From Paenibacillus sp. (GTDB lineage Bacteria > Bacillota > Bacilli > Paenibacillales > YIM-B00363): DNA of 64,000 bases. The stretch spans positions 1-64,000 of the forward strand of contig NZ_JAPSKE010000017.1 of NCBI RefSeq assembly GCF_031177825.1, given 5' to 3'. Made by a program: the position numbers and the translations under genes. The notes beneath the pieces were generated by a model, which had not been told where the DNA came from, did no database searches, and was given only the letters and a program-made list of their open reading frames with translations. The first letter of the stretch is position 1. Every line of letters begins with the position of its first letter. This document shows, one piece after another, positions 31,625-40,955 of this stretch.

Positions 31625-32722
31625 CTATGCTCTCCTTTGCCTCGGCGCCCCGGCGGTAACCCACCGGAACGAGAGGAGCCTTCCCTTCCATCGCTGCAGG
31701 AATTCATATGCGAAATAGGAAGCAACGAACACAAGAGGAGTGAATAATAAATTCCACGCCAACGTTTCCGCGACTCGTTCGTACCCGGTCAGGAGCAGCG
31801 CAAGATGGCTGCCGTTGATCACTAACACATGGATGACGAAGATCCCCGCCGACTTGGATCCGATCGCGGCCCAAATCGAATCCTTGCCGGCATGCGGACG
31901 ATGCAGCGCGGCGAGGAAAAGAACGATGACCAACAATGCCGTAGAAACGAAGTAATCGCCCGGATTTCCCCTGAACCACCCTACAAGGATGGCCCTCTCC
32001 GCCAGTTGAAGTAGCGAGAAGGCGAGAATCCAAATTATGTAGTTCGCCTTCGCCGCGCGACGATTCCGGATCCAACCGATGTTCCCCTGGGCGAAGACGA
32101 AACCCAAGGTCGTATAGAATAATCCGAAGAAGAGGGCGTCCCGGGTCGGGAACGAGACCGCGAACAGACCGGAATACGCCTGCCCGAACAATCCGACCCC
32201 ATGAAGAAGGACGCTGGCCCACAGCAGCCCCTTCATCGCTTTATATTTATAGCAAATGAATATAACAACCATACAAGCCATTAACGAAGGCAAGTACCAT
32301 AAGTGGTACCCGCTGTTCCCGACGCTATAATAGACTAGCTTCAGGGGATGCATGGCACCGAAATAAGCCGCTACCGCTGTTGGAAACTCGGTCTTCTCAA
32401 GAACCGATCGAGCGGCGATCAGGCATACGTCGTACAAAATATAGGCGATCTGCCAGACTGCGTAGAGCTTGGCGAGTTTACCTATGTATTTCTTAAGATG
32501 GAGGGTCCGCAACGGCTCCCGGACTGCCTTCTGCCCGAACAAATACCCGGCGGCCATAAAGAAAAAGGGGACGGCGAACCTGGAGAGAGTATCTAGGATG
32601 AAGTCGATCGTCGCTCCGCTAAATCCGGCAAAACTCATGTTCCGAAACGGGTTCGTGTGAATCGTAACAATGGCTAACATCCCCAACCCTTTGACGACGT
32701 CTACGGCATAATTCCTCTCCAA
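31625..32722 (-). CDS. Acyltransferase 3 family membrane protein
   Basis: A 365-residue protein with about ten hydrophobic segments and the acyltransferase-3 hallmarks NYAVDVVKGLGMLAIVTIHT (His in helix 1) and FAVPFFFMAAGYLFG. It probably O-acetylates or succinylates the EPS. A TTG at 32722, 6 nt after a G-run, is favoured; a TTG at 32740 overlaps the flippase stop but lacks a ribosome site. It lies between the flippase and the SLH protein genes. Confidence 0.88.
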   Translation of the reverse strand: MERNYAVDVVKGLGMLAIVTIHTNPFRNMSFAGFSGATIDFILDTLSRFAVPFFFMAAGYLFGQKAVREPLRTLHLKKYIGKLAKLYAVWQIAYILYDVCLIAARSVLEKTEFPTAVAAYFGAMHPLKLVYYSVGNSGYHLWYLPSLMACMVVIFICYKYKAMKGLLWASVLLHGVGLFGQAYSGLFAVSFPTRDALFFGLFYTTLGFVFAQGNIGWIRNRRAAKANYIIWILAFSLLQLAERAILVGWFRGNPGDYFVSTALLVIVLFLAALHRPHAGKDSIWAAIGSKSAGIFVIHVLVINGSHLALLLTGYERVAETLAWNLLFTPLVFVASYFAYEFLQRWKGRLLSFRWVTAGAPRQRRA

Positions 32723-32736
32723 CTGCAGCCCCCCGC

Positions 32737-34296
32737 TCAATATTCGCGTTCCGCCAATCGCTGCTTCCGAACCTTCGGCAACAGCTTGTTTTGGACGATT
32801 CGGACGATCAAGTCCTTAAAGTACGTATACTCCTCCGTCTTCCTCAGAAAGATGAAATGCGAGAGATTCACGATCAACAGGTTGACAATAACGTTCAACG
32901 CAAAGGCGCCGAAGCCGGTTGCAGCCTGCAGCCGGTATGTCGCGAAGGCTGACGCCGCGAGCGGAATCGATGCGATAAATAGGTACGTAAAATATAAACG
33001 GAAATAATCGAGCAACGGCTTGCGAAACACAAGGTTATAAACCAACTTAGGCTTTAGCCAAAAGATGACGGAAAGATTGCTGATCAACGTACCTAAGAAT
33101 ATGCCGGGGAGACCGATCCACCTCACGAGCAGAACGGATGCTGCGAGGTTGATCGCCGCTTCGAATAAGGGAGCATAGCGGTCTTGATGGTAAATGCCCG
33201 CCCCCTCTTTAAACCGCTCCACGGAGCCCCGCATTAACGTAAAGTAGAAGTTAAGCATGACGATGCAAATCGTCAACCGATCCAACGTTTGTCCCGGGCC
33301 TAACCAGAGATGGATGAATGGCTCGATCGTATTGAAGATCCCGATGGCGACCACCGATACGATCCAGAAGCTAATGAAAAACAACCTCCGATGCACGCGA
33401 TACGCCGTCGAAGCGTTCCCCTCCGTCAGCATGTTGCCGATGCTGGCGGTCACTCCGGACAAGGCCTTGGATATGATCGTCTGGGCGGCCCCGATTACCA
33501 TGTAGTAGCTGTTGAATATGCCTACCGTCGTTAAGTTGATGAAAGCGGAAATCATCATATTGTCGATGCCAAACACGATGGTTCCGCCGATTTTATGCAT
33601 AAACAGCGCTCTTATATTTCTTATCAACGATGACTTTTCTTCTTGGTCGATCCTTCCCTGGGCGTTCCGTAACCAACTGTATCTCTTATTGATGTAAGCA
33701 TTCATGGATACGAAGTACACGAGGTTGACGAAAATTTGCGCCAGGATGAAGACATAGAAATTCGGAAACAGGTGAATGACGAGGAGCTGCAATGCGCATA
33801 TCGACACTTTCGAAAGCACCGTCGCCAAGGCTACCTTGTATTCGTCCTGAGCGACGATAAGCATGCATAATTTGTACGAGAAGAAATAACTAATGAGGGT
33901 GTCCGCCAGAAAAAGAAGGAAGTACCGCTGAGCGTCCGCCAAATGAATTTGTCGATCTATAAATAAATGCAAAAAAGGAAGGGTTGCGAGTCCGGCCGCG
34001 AAAATAACCCCTCCCACATTGCGGTAAAATCGAGCGTAATATTGTAAATATCCTTTTATTTTTTCCTTGTTTTGCTCCGCGAACGGTTTATACATCGAGT
34101 AAATGATGGCGCTGCCGATCCCCAATTCAGCGATCGACAACAACCCGATAATATTGGTGAACAAGGAGACCAAACCTAACATGTCGTTCCCGAACGTATT
34201 CAGAAAGTATTTCCTCAGAACGAACGCGGGAAAAAAACCGATGATGACCGTGATGAAATTAATAAATACGTTTACGCTCGCCTTTTTCATTCTCAT
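32737..34296 (-). CDS. Wzx-type polysaccharide flippase
   Basis: A 519-residue protein with 12-14 hydrophobic helices, of the MOP/MATE-like polysaccharide translocase superfamily (EpsK/Wzx type). Landmarks are NVFINFITVIIGFFPAFVLR, GLLSIAELGIGSAIIYSM and GTIVFGIDNMMISAF. It would flip the undecaprenyl-linked repeat unit outward for polymerisation by the EpsG-type protein at 38976. The start is ATG at 34296, with only a weak ribosome site visible. The stop overlaps a possible TTG of the acyltransferase gene. Confidence 0.92.
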   Translation of the reverse strand: MRMKKASVNVFINFITVIIGFFPAFVLRKYFLNTFGNDMLGLVSLFTNIIGLLSIAELGIGSAIIYSMYKPFAEQNKEKIKGYLQYYARFYRNVGGVIFAAGLATLPFLHLFIDRQIHLADAQRYFLLFLADTLISYFFSYKLCMLIVAQDEYKVALATVLSKVSICALQLLVIHLFPNFYVFILAQIFVNLVYFVSMNAYINKRYSWLRNAQGRIDQEEKSSLIRNIRALFMHKIGGTIVFGIDNMMISAFINLTTVGIFNSYYMVIGAAQTIISKALSGVTASIGNMLTEGNASTAYRVHRRLFFISFWIVSVVAIGIFNTIEPFIHLWLGPGQTLDRLTICIVMLNFYFTLMRGSVERFKEGAGIYHQDRYAPLFEAAINLAASVLLVRWIGLPGIFLGTLISNLSVIFWLKPKLVYNLVFRKPLLDYFRLYFTYLFIASIPLAASAFATYRLQAATGFGAFALNVIVNLLIVNLSHFIFLRKTEEYTYFKDLIVRIVQNKLLPKVRKQRLAEREY

Positions 34297-34316
34297 GTGG
34301 ATGCTTCCTCATTTTC

Positions 34317-35501
34317 TTAGCATGACTCCATCAGCGAGTATACTTTTTGCAGTTCGCCCTCGGTCCCGACCTTGTCGTGCTTCAAGTTCGCGCTGATACG
34401 CTGCCGTAACTCTTGATTTTCGATGATTTTCTTAATGCCGAGATACAGATCCCGTGCGTTCATATTCACGATCAACCCGGTTTCCCCGTCGCGAATTTGC
34501 CCGTACGCCGCCGGGAAATTCGTCGAAACGATCGGTCTTCGCAGTATTCTTGCTTCCGCGATCGCAAGACCAAAGCCTTCGAATCGGGAAGGCTGTACGT
34601 AAATATCCGCGCGATTCAGGAAAGAGTAAGGATTTTGGAACGTCCCTAAGAAGACGAAGTTCTCGGTTAGATCGTACTGCTTGACCCTTGCCTCCAAGTC
34701 CTTCCTTAGCTCCCCTTCGCCGATCACATACCATCGGATTTTGAGGCCATCCTCTTTTAACATTCGACAAGCTTCTATCGCCATATCGTATCCCTTTAAG
34801 GGAACCAGCCTTCCTATGGTAAGAATCTTGCAGCCGTCGAAGTCGTCGGCATAACTCGCGCCTTCCTGCGCCATCGCTTGCACCAGCTTCGGGGAGACGA
34901 TATCGTACACAACGTCGGTCGATTCGATCAGCTCGGGGAACTCCCTCGTAAATATTTCCTTTCCGGCGTCGGATACCGTTACTACTCTGTGGAATTTATT
35001 GTAATATTTCCGGTCGAAATCCTTGTTGTACTTCGCCATCCGGTAGTCGGTGTTTAACCATGTAAGCTTTCTATTAGCGGTTACTTTCTCCGCCACGAAA
35101 TAAGTAGGCATCCCCTGGCTGTAGGCGATCGCGACGTCATAATGATCGGGCAGCGGATCGATGGACATGGAAAACCAACGCCACGTAACCTGCGCGCGAT
35201 GAAGCCTTCGGCTGCGCCACGGGTTTCGCAACGCCGCCGAAGCCCCCAACCTTACGAACAATTCTTTAAATCTCCTAGTCAGTAACAGATGTTTCACTCC
35301 GCGGGATTGTCTGCTCAAGAAGGCCGGGCTCTCCAGCACGCGCACTTCTTTCGGCAGCAGGGGAAGGTATAGACCTTTATTGGAAAAGAGGAGCAAATCC
35401 ACTTTAAACTTGCTGAAATCCAGTAAGCTTAGCAAAGAGATGAGGCTCTTCTCCGCCCCGCCGCTCTGCAAAGAATCGATCACGAATAACACCTGTTTCA
35501 T
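34317..35501 (-). CDS. GT4 family glycosyltransferase
   Basis: A 394-residue GT-B enzyme. The N-terminal VLFVIDSLQSGGAEKSLISL is the usual GT4 donor/acceptor loop. The C-terminal half has ILTIGRLVPLKGYDMAIEAC, FLGTFQNPYSFLNRADIYVQ and the E-x7-E motif in PSRFEGFGLAIAEARI. It would add one sugar to the lipid-linked repeat. The start overlaps the pyruvyltransferase stop by 4 nt (ATGA). It is related in sequence to the GT4 at 36638, suggesting duplication within the locus. Confidence 0.92.
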   Translation of the reverse strand: MKQVLFVIDSLQSGGAEKSLISLLSLLDFSKFKVDLLLFSNKGLYLPLLPKEVRVLESPAFLSRQSRGVKHLLLTRRFKELFVRLGASAALRNPWRSRRLHRAQVTWRWFSMSIDPLPDHYDVAIAYSQGMPTYFVAEKVTANRKLTWLNTDYRMAKYNKDFDRKYYNKFHRVVTVSDAGKEIFTREFPELIESTDVVYDIVSPKLVQAMAQEGASYADDFDGCKILTIGRLVPLKGYDMAIEACRMLKEDGLKIRWYVIGEGELRKDLEARVKQYDLTENFVFLGTFQNPYSFLNRADIYVQPSRFEGFGLAIAEARILRRPIVSTNFPAAYGQIRDGETGLIVNMNARDLYLGIKKIIENQELRQRISANLKHDKVGTEGELQKVYSLMESC

Positions 35502-36619
35502 GAGGATTTTCTCCTATTACCAAGAATTGTATTCAGGTACCCTTTGGATTCCTGGATCTTTCGATTCAAAATCGTCTTAACCTTGCGATATTCGATATCG
35601 CGACATAATTCGTCGATCCCGACATATTCGCCGACCAGACGATCCAGCAGCCCTAAGTCGTCCAGCAAGTCTCTCATTCTCGTGTTGATGGCCTCCGTCC
35701 GGTTGACGATCGCGAAGTTTTTCTCGTAGATGATCGAGAACACGGCCGCGTGAAACGAGTTTGAAATGACGAACTTCGCGTCCCGAACCAACGATACGAA
35801 CGTCTCCGGACCTTCGTATTGGAAATACTTGTTTGCATATTTGGATTTGCCCCCGTTGACGGCGTATATTTTGCAGCTCCACCGCTTGGCGAGCGATTCC
35901 GCAATCCTTCTAATAAGGGAACTGTCGTCGAAGTCGTACACGAGAACGTAATCTCCCGGAATCGAAGCGGTCCCCAACCGGTTCCACTCCGAATCATCCA
36001 ACAAGAAGGCGGGATCGACTACGTTGACCGCCTGATGGATTTGCATTTGATGCAGGATGGCTACGCCGCTTTTTTCTCTCACGCCTATCCCGTCAAGCTT
36101 CGATACCTTTTCTTTCACGAACGGCTTATAGCGATCGTGGATGGACTCCGTAGCGAAGCTGGCGGCATAGGCGGCTCTCACCTTGCCCTCCGGAACGAAA
36201 TCGAGATAGAAGGCCGGATCCGACCCGTTCCGATGCAGCGTATTCCAAATTTGGTCGCTTCCGCATAAATAAATATCCGCCTCCGGAGGGTTCCGCTTTA
36301 ATTCGTCGTTCGTGTTGTATCTCGCGGGCGTTAAGGCGAGATGCTTCGCCTTGAAAGCGTCGAACGCTCTCTTCCGCTTCAAACTCACTACCCTTCCCGG
36401 AACTTTCGCGCCAAGATACAGGAGCTTAGTGAACAGGTTCTTCTCCCATTTCGGACTGCTTATGGCGAATAATTTGTAGTGACGGCTTAAGTAGTCGGGC
36501 TTATAATCGATAATCTCGACCTCGTATCCGAGATTGATCAAGTACCTCATAAGCCCGTATGCCTGTAAGGAGGCACCGTGATTGTATACGTCATGGCAAG
36601 TTATCGTACAAATCTTCAC
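35498..36619 (-). CDS. Polysaccharide pyruvyl transferase family protein
   Basis: A 373-residue member of the PS_pyruv_trans family (EpsI/EpsO/CsaB-like). Signs are the GASLQAYGLMRYL start, CGSDQIWN with a bound-substrate loop, KSGVAILHQM and the C-terminal FVISNSFHAAVFSIIYEKNF. It would put a pyruvate ketal on a sugar, adding negative charge. Pyruvylated glycans are also the ligand of SLH domains, which fits the SLH protein encoded in the same operon. ATGA overlap with the next GT4 gene. Confidence 0.9.
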   Translation of the reverse strand: MKICTITCHDVYNHGASLQAYGLMRYLINLGYEVEIIDYKPDYLSRHYKLFAISSPKWEKNLFTKLLYLGAKVPGRVVSLKRKRAFDAFKAKHLALTPARYNTNDELKRNPPEADIYLCGSDQIWNTLHRNGSDPAFYLDFVPEGKVRAAYAASFATESIHDRYKPFVKEKVSKLDGIGVREKSGVAILHQMQIHQAVNVVDPAFLLDDSEWNRLGTASIPGDYVLVYDFDDSSLIRRIAESLAKRWSCKIYAVNGGKSKYANKYFQYEGPETFVSLVRDAKFVISNSFHAAVFSIIYEKNFAIVNRTEAINTRMRDLLDDLGLLDRLVGEYVGIDELCRDIEYRKVKTILNRKIQESKGYLNTILGNRRKSS

Positions 36620-36637
36620 CTTGACACTCCCTTTCGA

Positions 36638-37834
36638 TTACGTGATGAGCCGATACAATTTTTGCAATTCCCGAGTACTGTTGCCGTAGTCGCTTGCCTT
36701 GCAGGCCTGCGTTAAACGTTCCCTGTAATTCGAGTCCAAATATAAACGTTCGATCCCCTCCGCGAGCCCATGGGCGGAGAGTTCCGAAATATGTCCGTCG
36801 ATCCCGTTCTTCACTTGACTCGGCGCGGTCGGATAATTCGTAATTAGAACCGGCTTCGAGAGAATTTGCGCCTCGAGCACCGTCACGGCCTTGCCTTCGT
36901 AACGCGACGGCTGAACATATAAATCTGCCTCCCGAATGTACGGATAGGGGTTGGTTTTCTTGCCTAGCAAAATAAAGTCCCGTTCCAACCGATGTCGCTC
37001 GATCAACGTCCGAATGGCTCCCTCTTCCCCGCCGTAGCCGACGACGTACCAAGCGATGTCGTATCCCTTCCCCTTCAACAGCTTGAGGGCTTCGACCGCC
37101 TTGTCGATTCCCTTCGCATGCGAAAGTCGGGCCACGGTTACGATCTTAAAGCGGTCGTCCTCGGACATCGGCGAGGGCGGATGTTCGACCGCCATTTTCC
37201 TAACAAACTCCGGGGACGTAATATTTTCGATCACCTCGACTTTGTTGTTCAAGACGCGGTATGTTCTTACGAACGAATCCTTGCACGCCTCGGACACCGA
37301 GACGATGTGGTCGAATCGGTTCCACATCTTTACGTCCGCCGTTCGATTCGTATCCACGTTTGAATAATCCGTGTGGATCCAAGCGATCTTCTTCTTGGCC
37401 TTCACCTTCTCCGCCACGAAATAATGCGGCCAAAGAAAGCTTATCGCCAGATCGTACCGTTCCTCCAGACTAGGCAGCAGAGGCAGAGCCAGCTTCCACA
37501 TCAATTGCATTTGGTAATGGCCGGGCTCTCTCGCTCGCTTGATCTTTCCCAGCGCCTGCGCCGCGACCTTGGCTATGATTCTTGAACCTCCGAGGAGCCA
37601 TCTTCGCTCTTGGAGGACCTCTCGTATCGTCTTCCGAATCGTTGTATACTGCGGAATTTCCTTTACTAGGTTGACCTTCCGAGGGAGGAGCTCCAAGAAT
37701 TCGCCCTGTTGGCGATATAGAAATAAATCGACGTCGTAGCTTTCGTAATCGAAATTTTCCAAGAGGCTGATTAAGCTTCTCTCGACGCCTCCGATCTCCA
37801 GATCGAATGAGGCGATCAATACCTTTTTCTTCAT
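36638..37834 (-). CDS. GT4 family glycosyltransferase
   Basis: A 398-residue GT-B enzyme: VLIASFDLEIGGVERSLISL at the start, then VTVARLSHAKGIDKAVEALK, LLGKKTNPYPYIREADLYVQ and the E-x7-E region PSRYEGKAVTVLEAQI. Its ATG overlaps the stop of the upstream GT4 gene by 4 nt. It is closest within the window to the GT4 at 34317 (same FVAEK and WIHTDY/WLNTDY segments). Sugar specificity cannot be read from sequence. Confidence 0.92.
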   Translation of the reverse strand: MKKKVLIASFDLEIGGVERSLISLLENFDYESYDVDLFLYRQQGEFLELLPRKVNLVKEIPQYTTIRKTIREVLQERRWLLGGSRIIAKVAAQALGKIKRAREPGHYQMQLMWKLALPLLPSLEERYDLAISFLWPHYFVAEKVKAKKKIAWIHTDYSNVDTNRTADVKMWNRFDHIVSVSEACKDSFVRTYRVLNNKVEVIENITSPEFVRKMAVEHPPSPMSEDDRFKIVTVARLSHAKGIDKAVEALKLLKGKGYDIAWYVVGYGGEEGAIRTLIERHRLERDFILLGKKTNPYPYIREADLYVQPSRYEGKAVTVLEAQILSKPVLITNYPTAPSQVKNGIDGHISELSAHGLAEGIERLYLDSNYRERLTQACKASDYGNSTRELQKLYRLIT

Positions 37835-38958
37835 ACGCAGCCCCGTCTCTCGTAAATATGGATTAATTCCGCGATTCCGGTCGGTATGGAATATCGATTC
37901 CGCTCGAAGGCGTCGATAATTTTGACGGCGTTCTTTTCCCGGCGCCCCGCCTTCTCGATAATCGCATCGGCCCACGCATCCGCTCCGGCCGCCAGCGGGA
38001 CTCTGGTGATCAACCCCATGCCTACATCCGCTTCGGGCTGAATCGCTTCCGATACGATGCAAGGCAGTCCGCCGGCTTGCGCTTCGAGCAATACTAAACC
38101 GAGGCCCTCGTATGTGGAGGGGAACGCGAATACATCCATAGCGTGCAGCATCGTCCCGATATCGTCTCTGAGTCCTACGAAGCGGATATCGCCGGATAAG
38201 CCCTCTTCCTCCGCGATTTTCTGTATTCGCGGTTTGAAGTCGCCGTCCCCGACCAGCAGCAGCTTGGCATTGGCGCCCTTGCGCACGATGCGCTTCATGA
38301 CCTCCAATAAAAACACATGATTTTTCGCTTCGACGAATCGGCCGATATGTCCGATCACGATGCCTTGATTCAAATTTTCTTTCTCTTTAAATGCGTTTAC
38401 TTCCGTCTCGTTCTTTTCCAAAAAAACGCTGTAATCGATTACGTTCGGAAAATGGGAGAACCCCCGCCCGCGGTTTCGTCTTCCGAACAAATAGTTCCCG
38501 GCCTCGCGGCTGCACGCCAACCGGTGCGTCGATAGACGATTTAACAGCGCCCTCATCGTCCCGAAGTACATTTGTCTGAGCTTATTGTCCCGCTTATCCA
38601 GGGTCGTGTGCGCGTGCGCGATCCGAACGGGAACCCCCGCCAACGCGGATGCCGCAATCGCGATTCCGCAATGAAACAGCGTATGGGCGTGAACCGCGGC
38701 ATATGGTCCGCGGCTCTTCATAACCTTATAGAGCGCAATCGCGGATTGCGGGTTCGGAAGGCGGAACACCTTCCCGCCCATACGTTCGATTTCATGGTCG
38801 TAGTAAGCCTCCTGCCCGCTATAGGAAACAAAATCGAATTGCATCTGTCGCTTGTCAAGCTTCCTATAGATGTTCATTAACATCGTCTCGGTGCCGCCCA
38901 TATTCATCGCCCCGACGACATGTAGAATTCTTATTGGCTGCCGCTCCTGCGGGTTCAT
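37831..38958 (-). CDS. GT4 family glycosyltransferase (EpsF-like)
   Basis: A 375-residue GT-B enzyme with ILHVVGAMNMGGTETMLMNIYR at the N-terminus in the EpsF/WbnK style. The body includes VHAHTLFHCGIAIAASAL, GHIGRFVEAKNHVFLLEVMK and the E-x7-E region FPSTYEGLGLVLLEAQAGGL. It is similar to the GT4 at 40956. It adds a sugar in repeat-unit assembly. ATGA overlap with the downstream GT4 gene; 17 nt after the EpsG-like gene. Confidence 0.92.
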   Translation of the reverse strand: MNPQERQPIRILHVVGAMNMGGTETMLMNIYRKLDKRQMQFDFVSYSGQEAYYDHEIERMGGKVFRLPNPQSAIALYKVMKSRGPYAAVHAHTLFHCGIAIAASALAGVPVRIAHAHTTLDKRDNKLRQMYFGTMRALLNRLSTHRLACSREAGNYLFGRRNRGRGFSHFPNVIDYSVFLEKNETEVNAFKEKENLNQGIVIGHIGRFVEAKNHVFLLEVMKRIVRKGANAKLLLVGDGDFKPRIQKIAEEEGLSGDIRFVGLRDDIGTMLHAMDVFAFPSTYEGLGLVLLEAQAGGLPCIVSEAIQPEADVGMGLITRVPLAAGADAWADAIIEKAGRREKNAVKIIDAFERNRYSIPTGIAELIHIYERRGCV

Positions 38959-38975
38959 CTTCCGGTATCCACCGC

Positions 38976-40037
38976 CTATAGAAAATTGCTTCGATATATA
39001 ATCCCTAACGAAATCTCGTGTTCATAAAAAAAGTACAATCCGTAACAGACCACTATGGCGTAATAGACTAGCTTTCGCTGTTGCGGAACGAATAGTTTCA
39101 CGATCCAAGAGATAAGGATCAAGCTGTAAAGCCCGAAGTAAATGGAAAACCGGGCGAAAATCCAATTTTGCGTAGAGATGATCATAATCACGACGCCTAA
39201 AAGAGACATATTGACTACAATGTCGCTTTCGGGAGACAATTCGCGAAGTCGCTTTCTCCCCAGATAAGCAAGGACGACCGGCACCGCATGGACGGCTACC
39301 CGGACCAGATTGGCCCCTCCTTCGGAGAATTCCTTGTATTGCCCGTACTGCGTATTTTGCAAAGCGTCGAAGACGACTTCCATGAATTGCGCGTACCCGA
39401 CGACGAAGAGGATCGTAATCCCCAGCAGCAGGTAGGTGGACCATGTCCATGCCCTTAATCGCACGATGAAATAGACCGGAATGAAGATGATCGCGCTTTG
39501 ATGGAAAATCGATGCGAGGAGCACGAAAGCGAAGTAGGGTCTCCACTTCCCTTCCATCACGTATTTCGTCGCCGCAAATAAAATGGACGCCGCAAGAAAT
39601 TGCCGCATCCCGTTCATCGATACTAAGTACATTCCTGAAGTAACGTACACGTATACGCTGACGTCGAACATATGCGCATATCGATATAAGACCCATACGA
39701 TAAGGACATTCGTCACTAGCGCGCATACAAAGACTAAAATTTGCGGATCGTTCGTTATCGTTTTCAGCAAAATCTGAAGGGCGACAAAACCGAAATCGTC
39801 GTTCATGAACAGGTTGTCCCACGTGTAATCCCGGGTGGAAAAGGTGCGCATGTAAAAATATGTATCGCCGATATTCGCGCGTAGTCCGGATACCAGCACT
39901 AAAGTAACGCCTGCCGCGAAAGCCAAGAGCGCGTTCGTCCTCGGGGGCGCCGCCCCCCCCAAGGAGGATCGGCCGATCGTTCTCGCAAAAAAAGAAAACA
40001 TATAAACGGTAACCAGGTTTGCCCAAAGCACTGCCAT
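38976..40037 (-). CDS. EpsG family polysaccharide polymerase
   Basis: A 353-residue multi-helix membrane protein of the EpsG family (Wzy-type polymerase). It has the conserved LVLVSGLRANIGDTYFYMRTF with RxxxGxD/T-like start, GMYLVSMNGMRQFLAASILF and LASIFHQSAIIFIPVY, where the R(Q)F and FHxSA motifs are typical. It would polymerise flipped repeat units outside the membrane. The gene lies between GT2 and GT4 genes. Confidence 0.9.
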   Translation of the reverse strand: MAVLWANLVTVYMFSFFARTIGRSSLGGAAPPRTNALLAFAAGVTLVLVSGLRANIGDTYFYMRTFSTRDYTWDNLFMNDDFGFVALQILLKTITNDPQILVFVCALVTNVLIVWVLYRYAHMFDVSVYVYVTSGMYLVSMNGMRQFLAASILFAATKYVMEGKWRPYFAFVLLASIFHQSAIIFIPVYFIVRLRAWTWSTYLLLGITILFVVGYAQFMEVVFDALQNTQYGQYKEFSEGGANLVRVAVHAVPVVLAYLGRKRLRELSPESDIVVNMSLLGVVIMIISTQNWIFARFSIYFGLYSLILISWIVKLFVPQQRKLVYYAIVVCYGLYFFYEHEISLGIIYRSNFL

Positions 40038-40065
40038 CGGTTCGTTCCCTTCGCGATTATTCCGC

Positions 40066-40950
40066 CTATGCAGCCTTCTTCTTCCACAAGAGGTAAAAGT
40101 ACAGCGCTATTCCTAACGGGATCGCCGTCAACGTAAGCTTGGGGTCCGGGGATTCGCGCAGGAATTTGTTGTTCGCGGACAACAAGCTGCTGGATACGTA
40201 GTGTACGGCTTGCTTAAATTTGAACGGTTTGCTTCCGAAGGGTAACTTCATAAGCTCCTTCCGATAAAACGAAAACCCTCTCGGATTTTTCGTATACTGA
40301 CTCAGGATGTTCCGGGTCGACCCGTCCGGGAGATATTCGACGCAGCAAATCACTTGATTCATCGTTAACATTTCATAGTCCCGATCCAACATGTAGTACT
40401 TATACGACAGGGCGACGAGTTTCTCGCCGGTAAACAACGGATACGGATACCTCTTCGTCAGCTCGGAACGATACACGACCTTCTTGTCGCCGGTGACGCC
40501 GTGCTTGTGGTACAAGTCAAACAACGTAGACGTTGGAATATGATCGGGAAGCTTGGAACCGATGATTCGGCCCTGGATATCGGAATCGAGTCCGACGATT
40601 CCGCTAACGCGGTCGCTCCCGTGCTTCCGCCAAAAGGAAACGATGTTTTCCACGGCGTCGTCCGGCATATAGTCGTCAGAATCGATGCATACATTCAATT
40701 CGGTTTCGATAAGTTCGTACGCGGCGTTATGGGCGCCGTGCATCCCCTGATTTTCCTGCCAATGGTATCGGATCGGAACGATTCCTTCCTCCGCCCACCC
40801 TTCCACCATGTCGCGGGTATGATCGGAGGAACCGTCGTCGACGATTAACCAAACGAAATCTTTATTCGTTTGACGCTTTAAACTTTCGTAGCATCGCGAT
40901 AGTATGTATCCTCGATTAAACGTCGGCGTAAAGACCGTAAGCGTAGGCAT
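40066..40950 (-). CDS. GT2 family glycosyltransferase
   Basis: A 294-residue GT-A enzyme: LTVFTPTFNRGYILSRCYES, VDDGSSDHTRDMV and the DxD-like CIDSDDYM motif that binds UDP-sugar and metal. A hydrophobic C-terminal helix (LTAIPLGIALYFYLLW) ends in KKKAA, a membrane anchor. ATG 40950 was chosen because GGAGATGATCGGG precedes it, 5 nt after the upstream stop. It resembles EpsJ/EpsE-type enzymes of Bacillus. Confidence 0.92.
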   Translation of the reverse strand: MPTLTVFTPTFNRGYILSRCYESLKRQTNKDFVWLIVDDGSSDHTRDMVEGWAEEGIVPIRYHWQENQGMHGAHNAAYELIETELNVCIDSDDYMPDDAVENIVSFWRKHGSDRVSGIVGLDSDIQGRIIGSKLPDHIPTSTLFDLYHKHGVTGDKKVVYRSELTKRYPYPLFTGEKLVALSYKYYMLDRDYEMLTMNQVICCVEYLPDGSTRNILSQYTKNPRGFSFYRKELMKLPFGSKPFKFKQAVHYVSSSLLSANNKFLRESPDPKLTLTAIPLGIALYFYLLWKKKAA

Positions 40951-40955
40951 CCCGA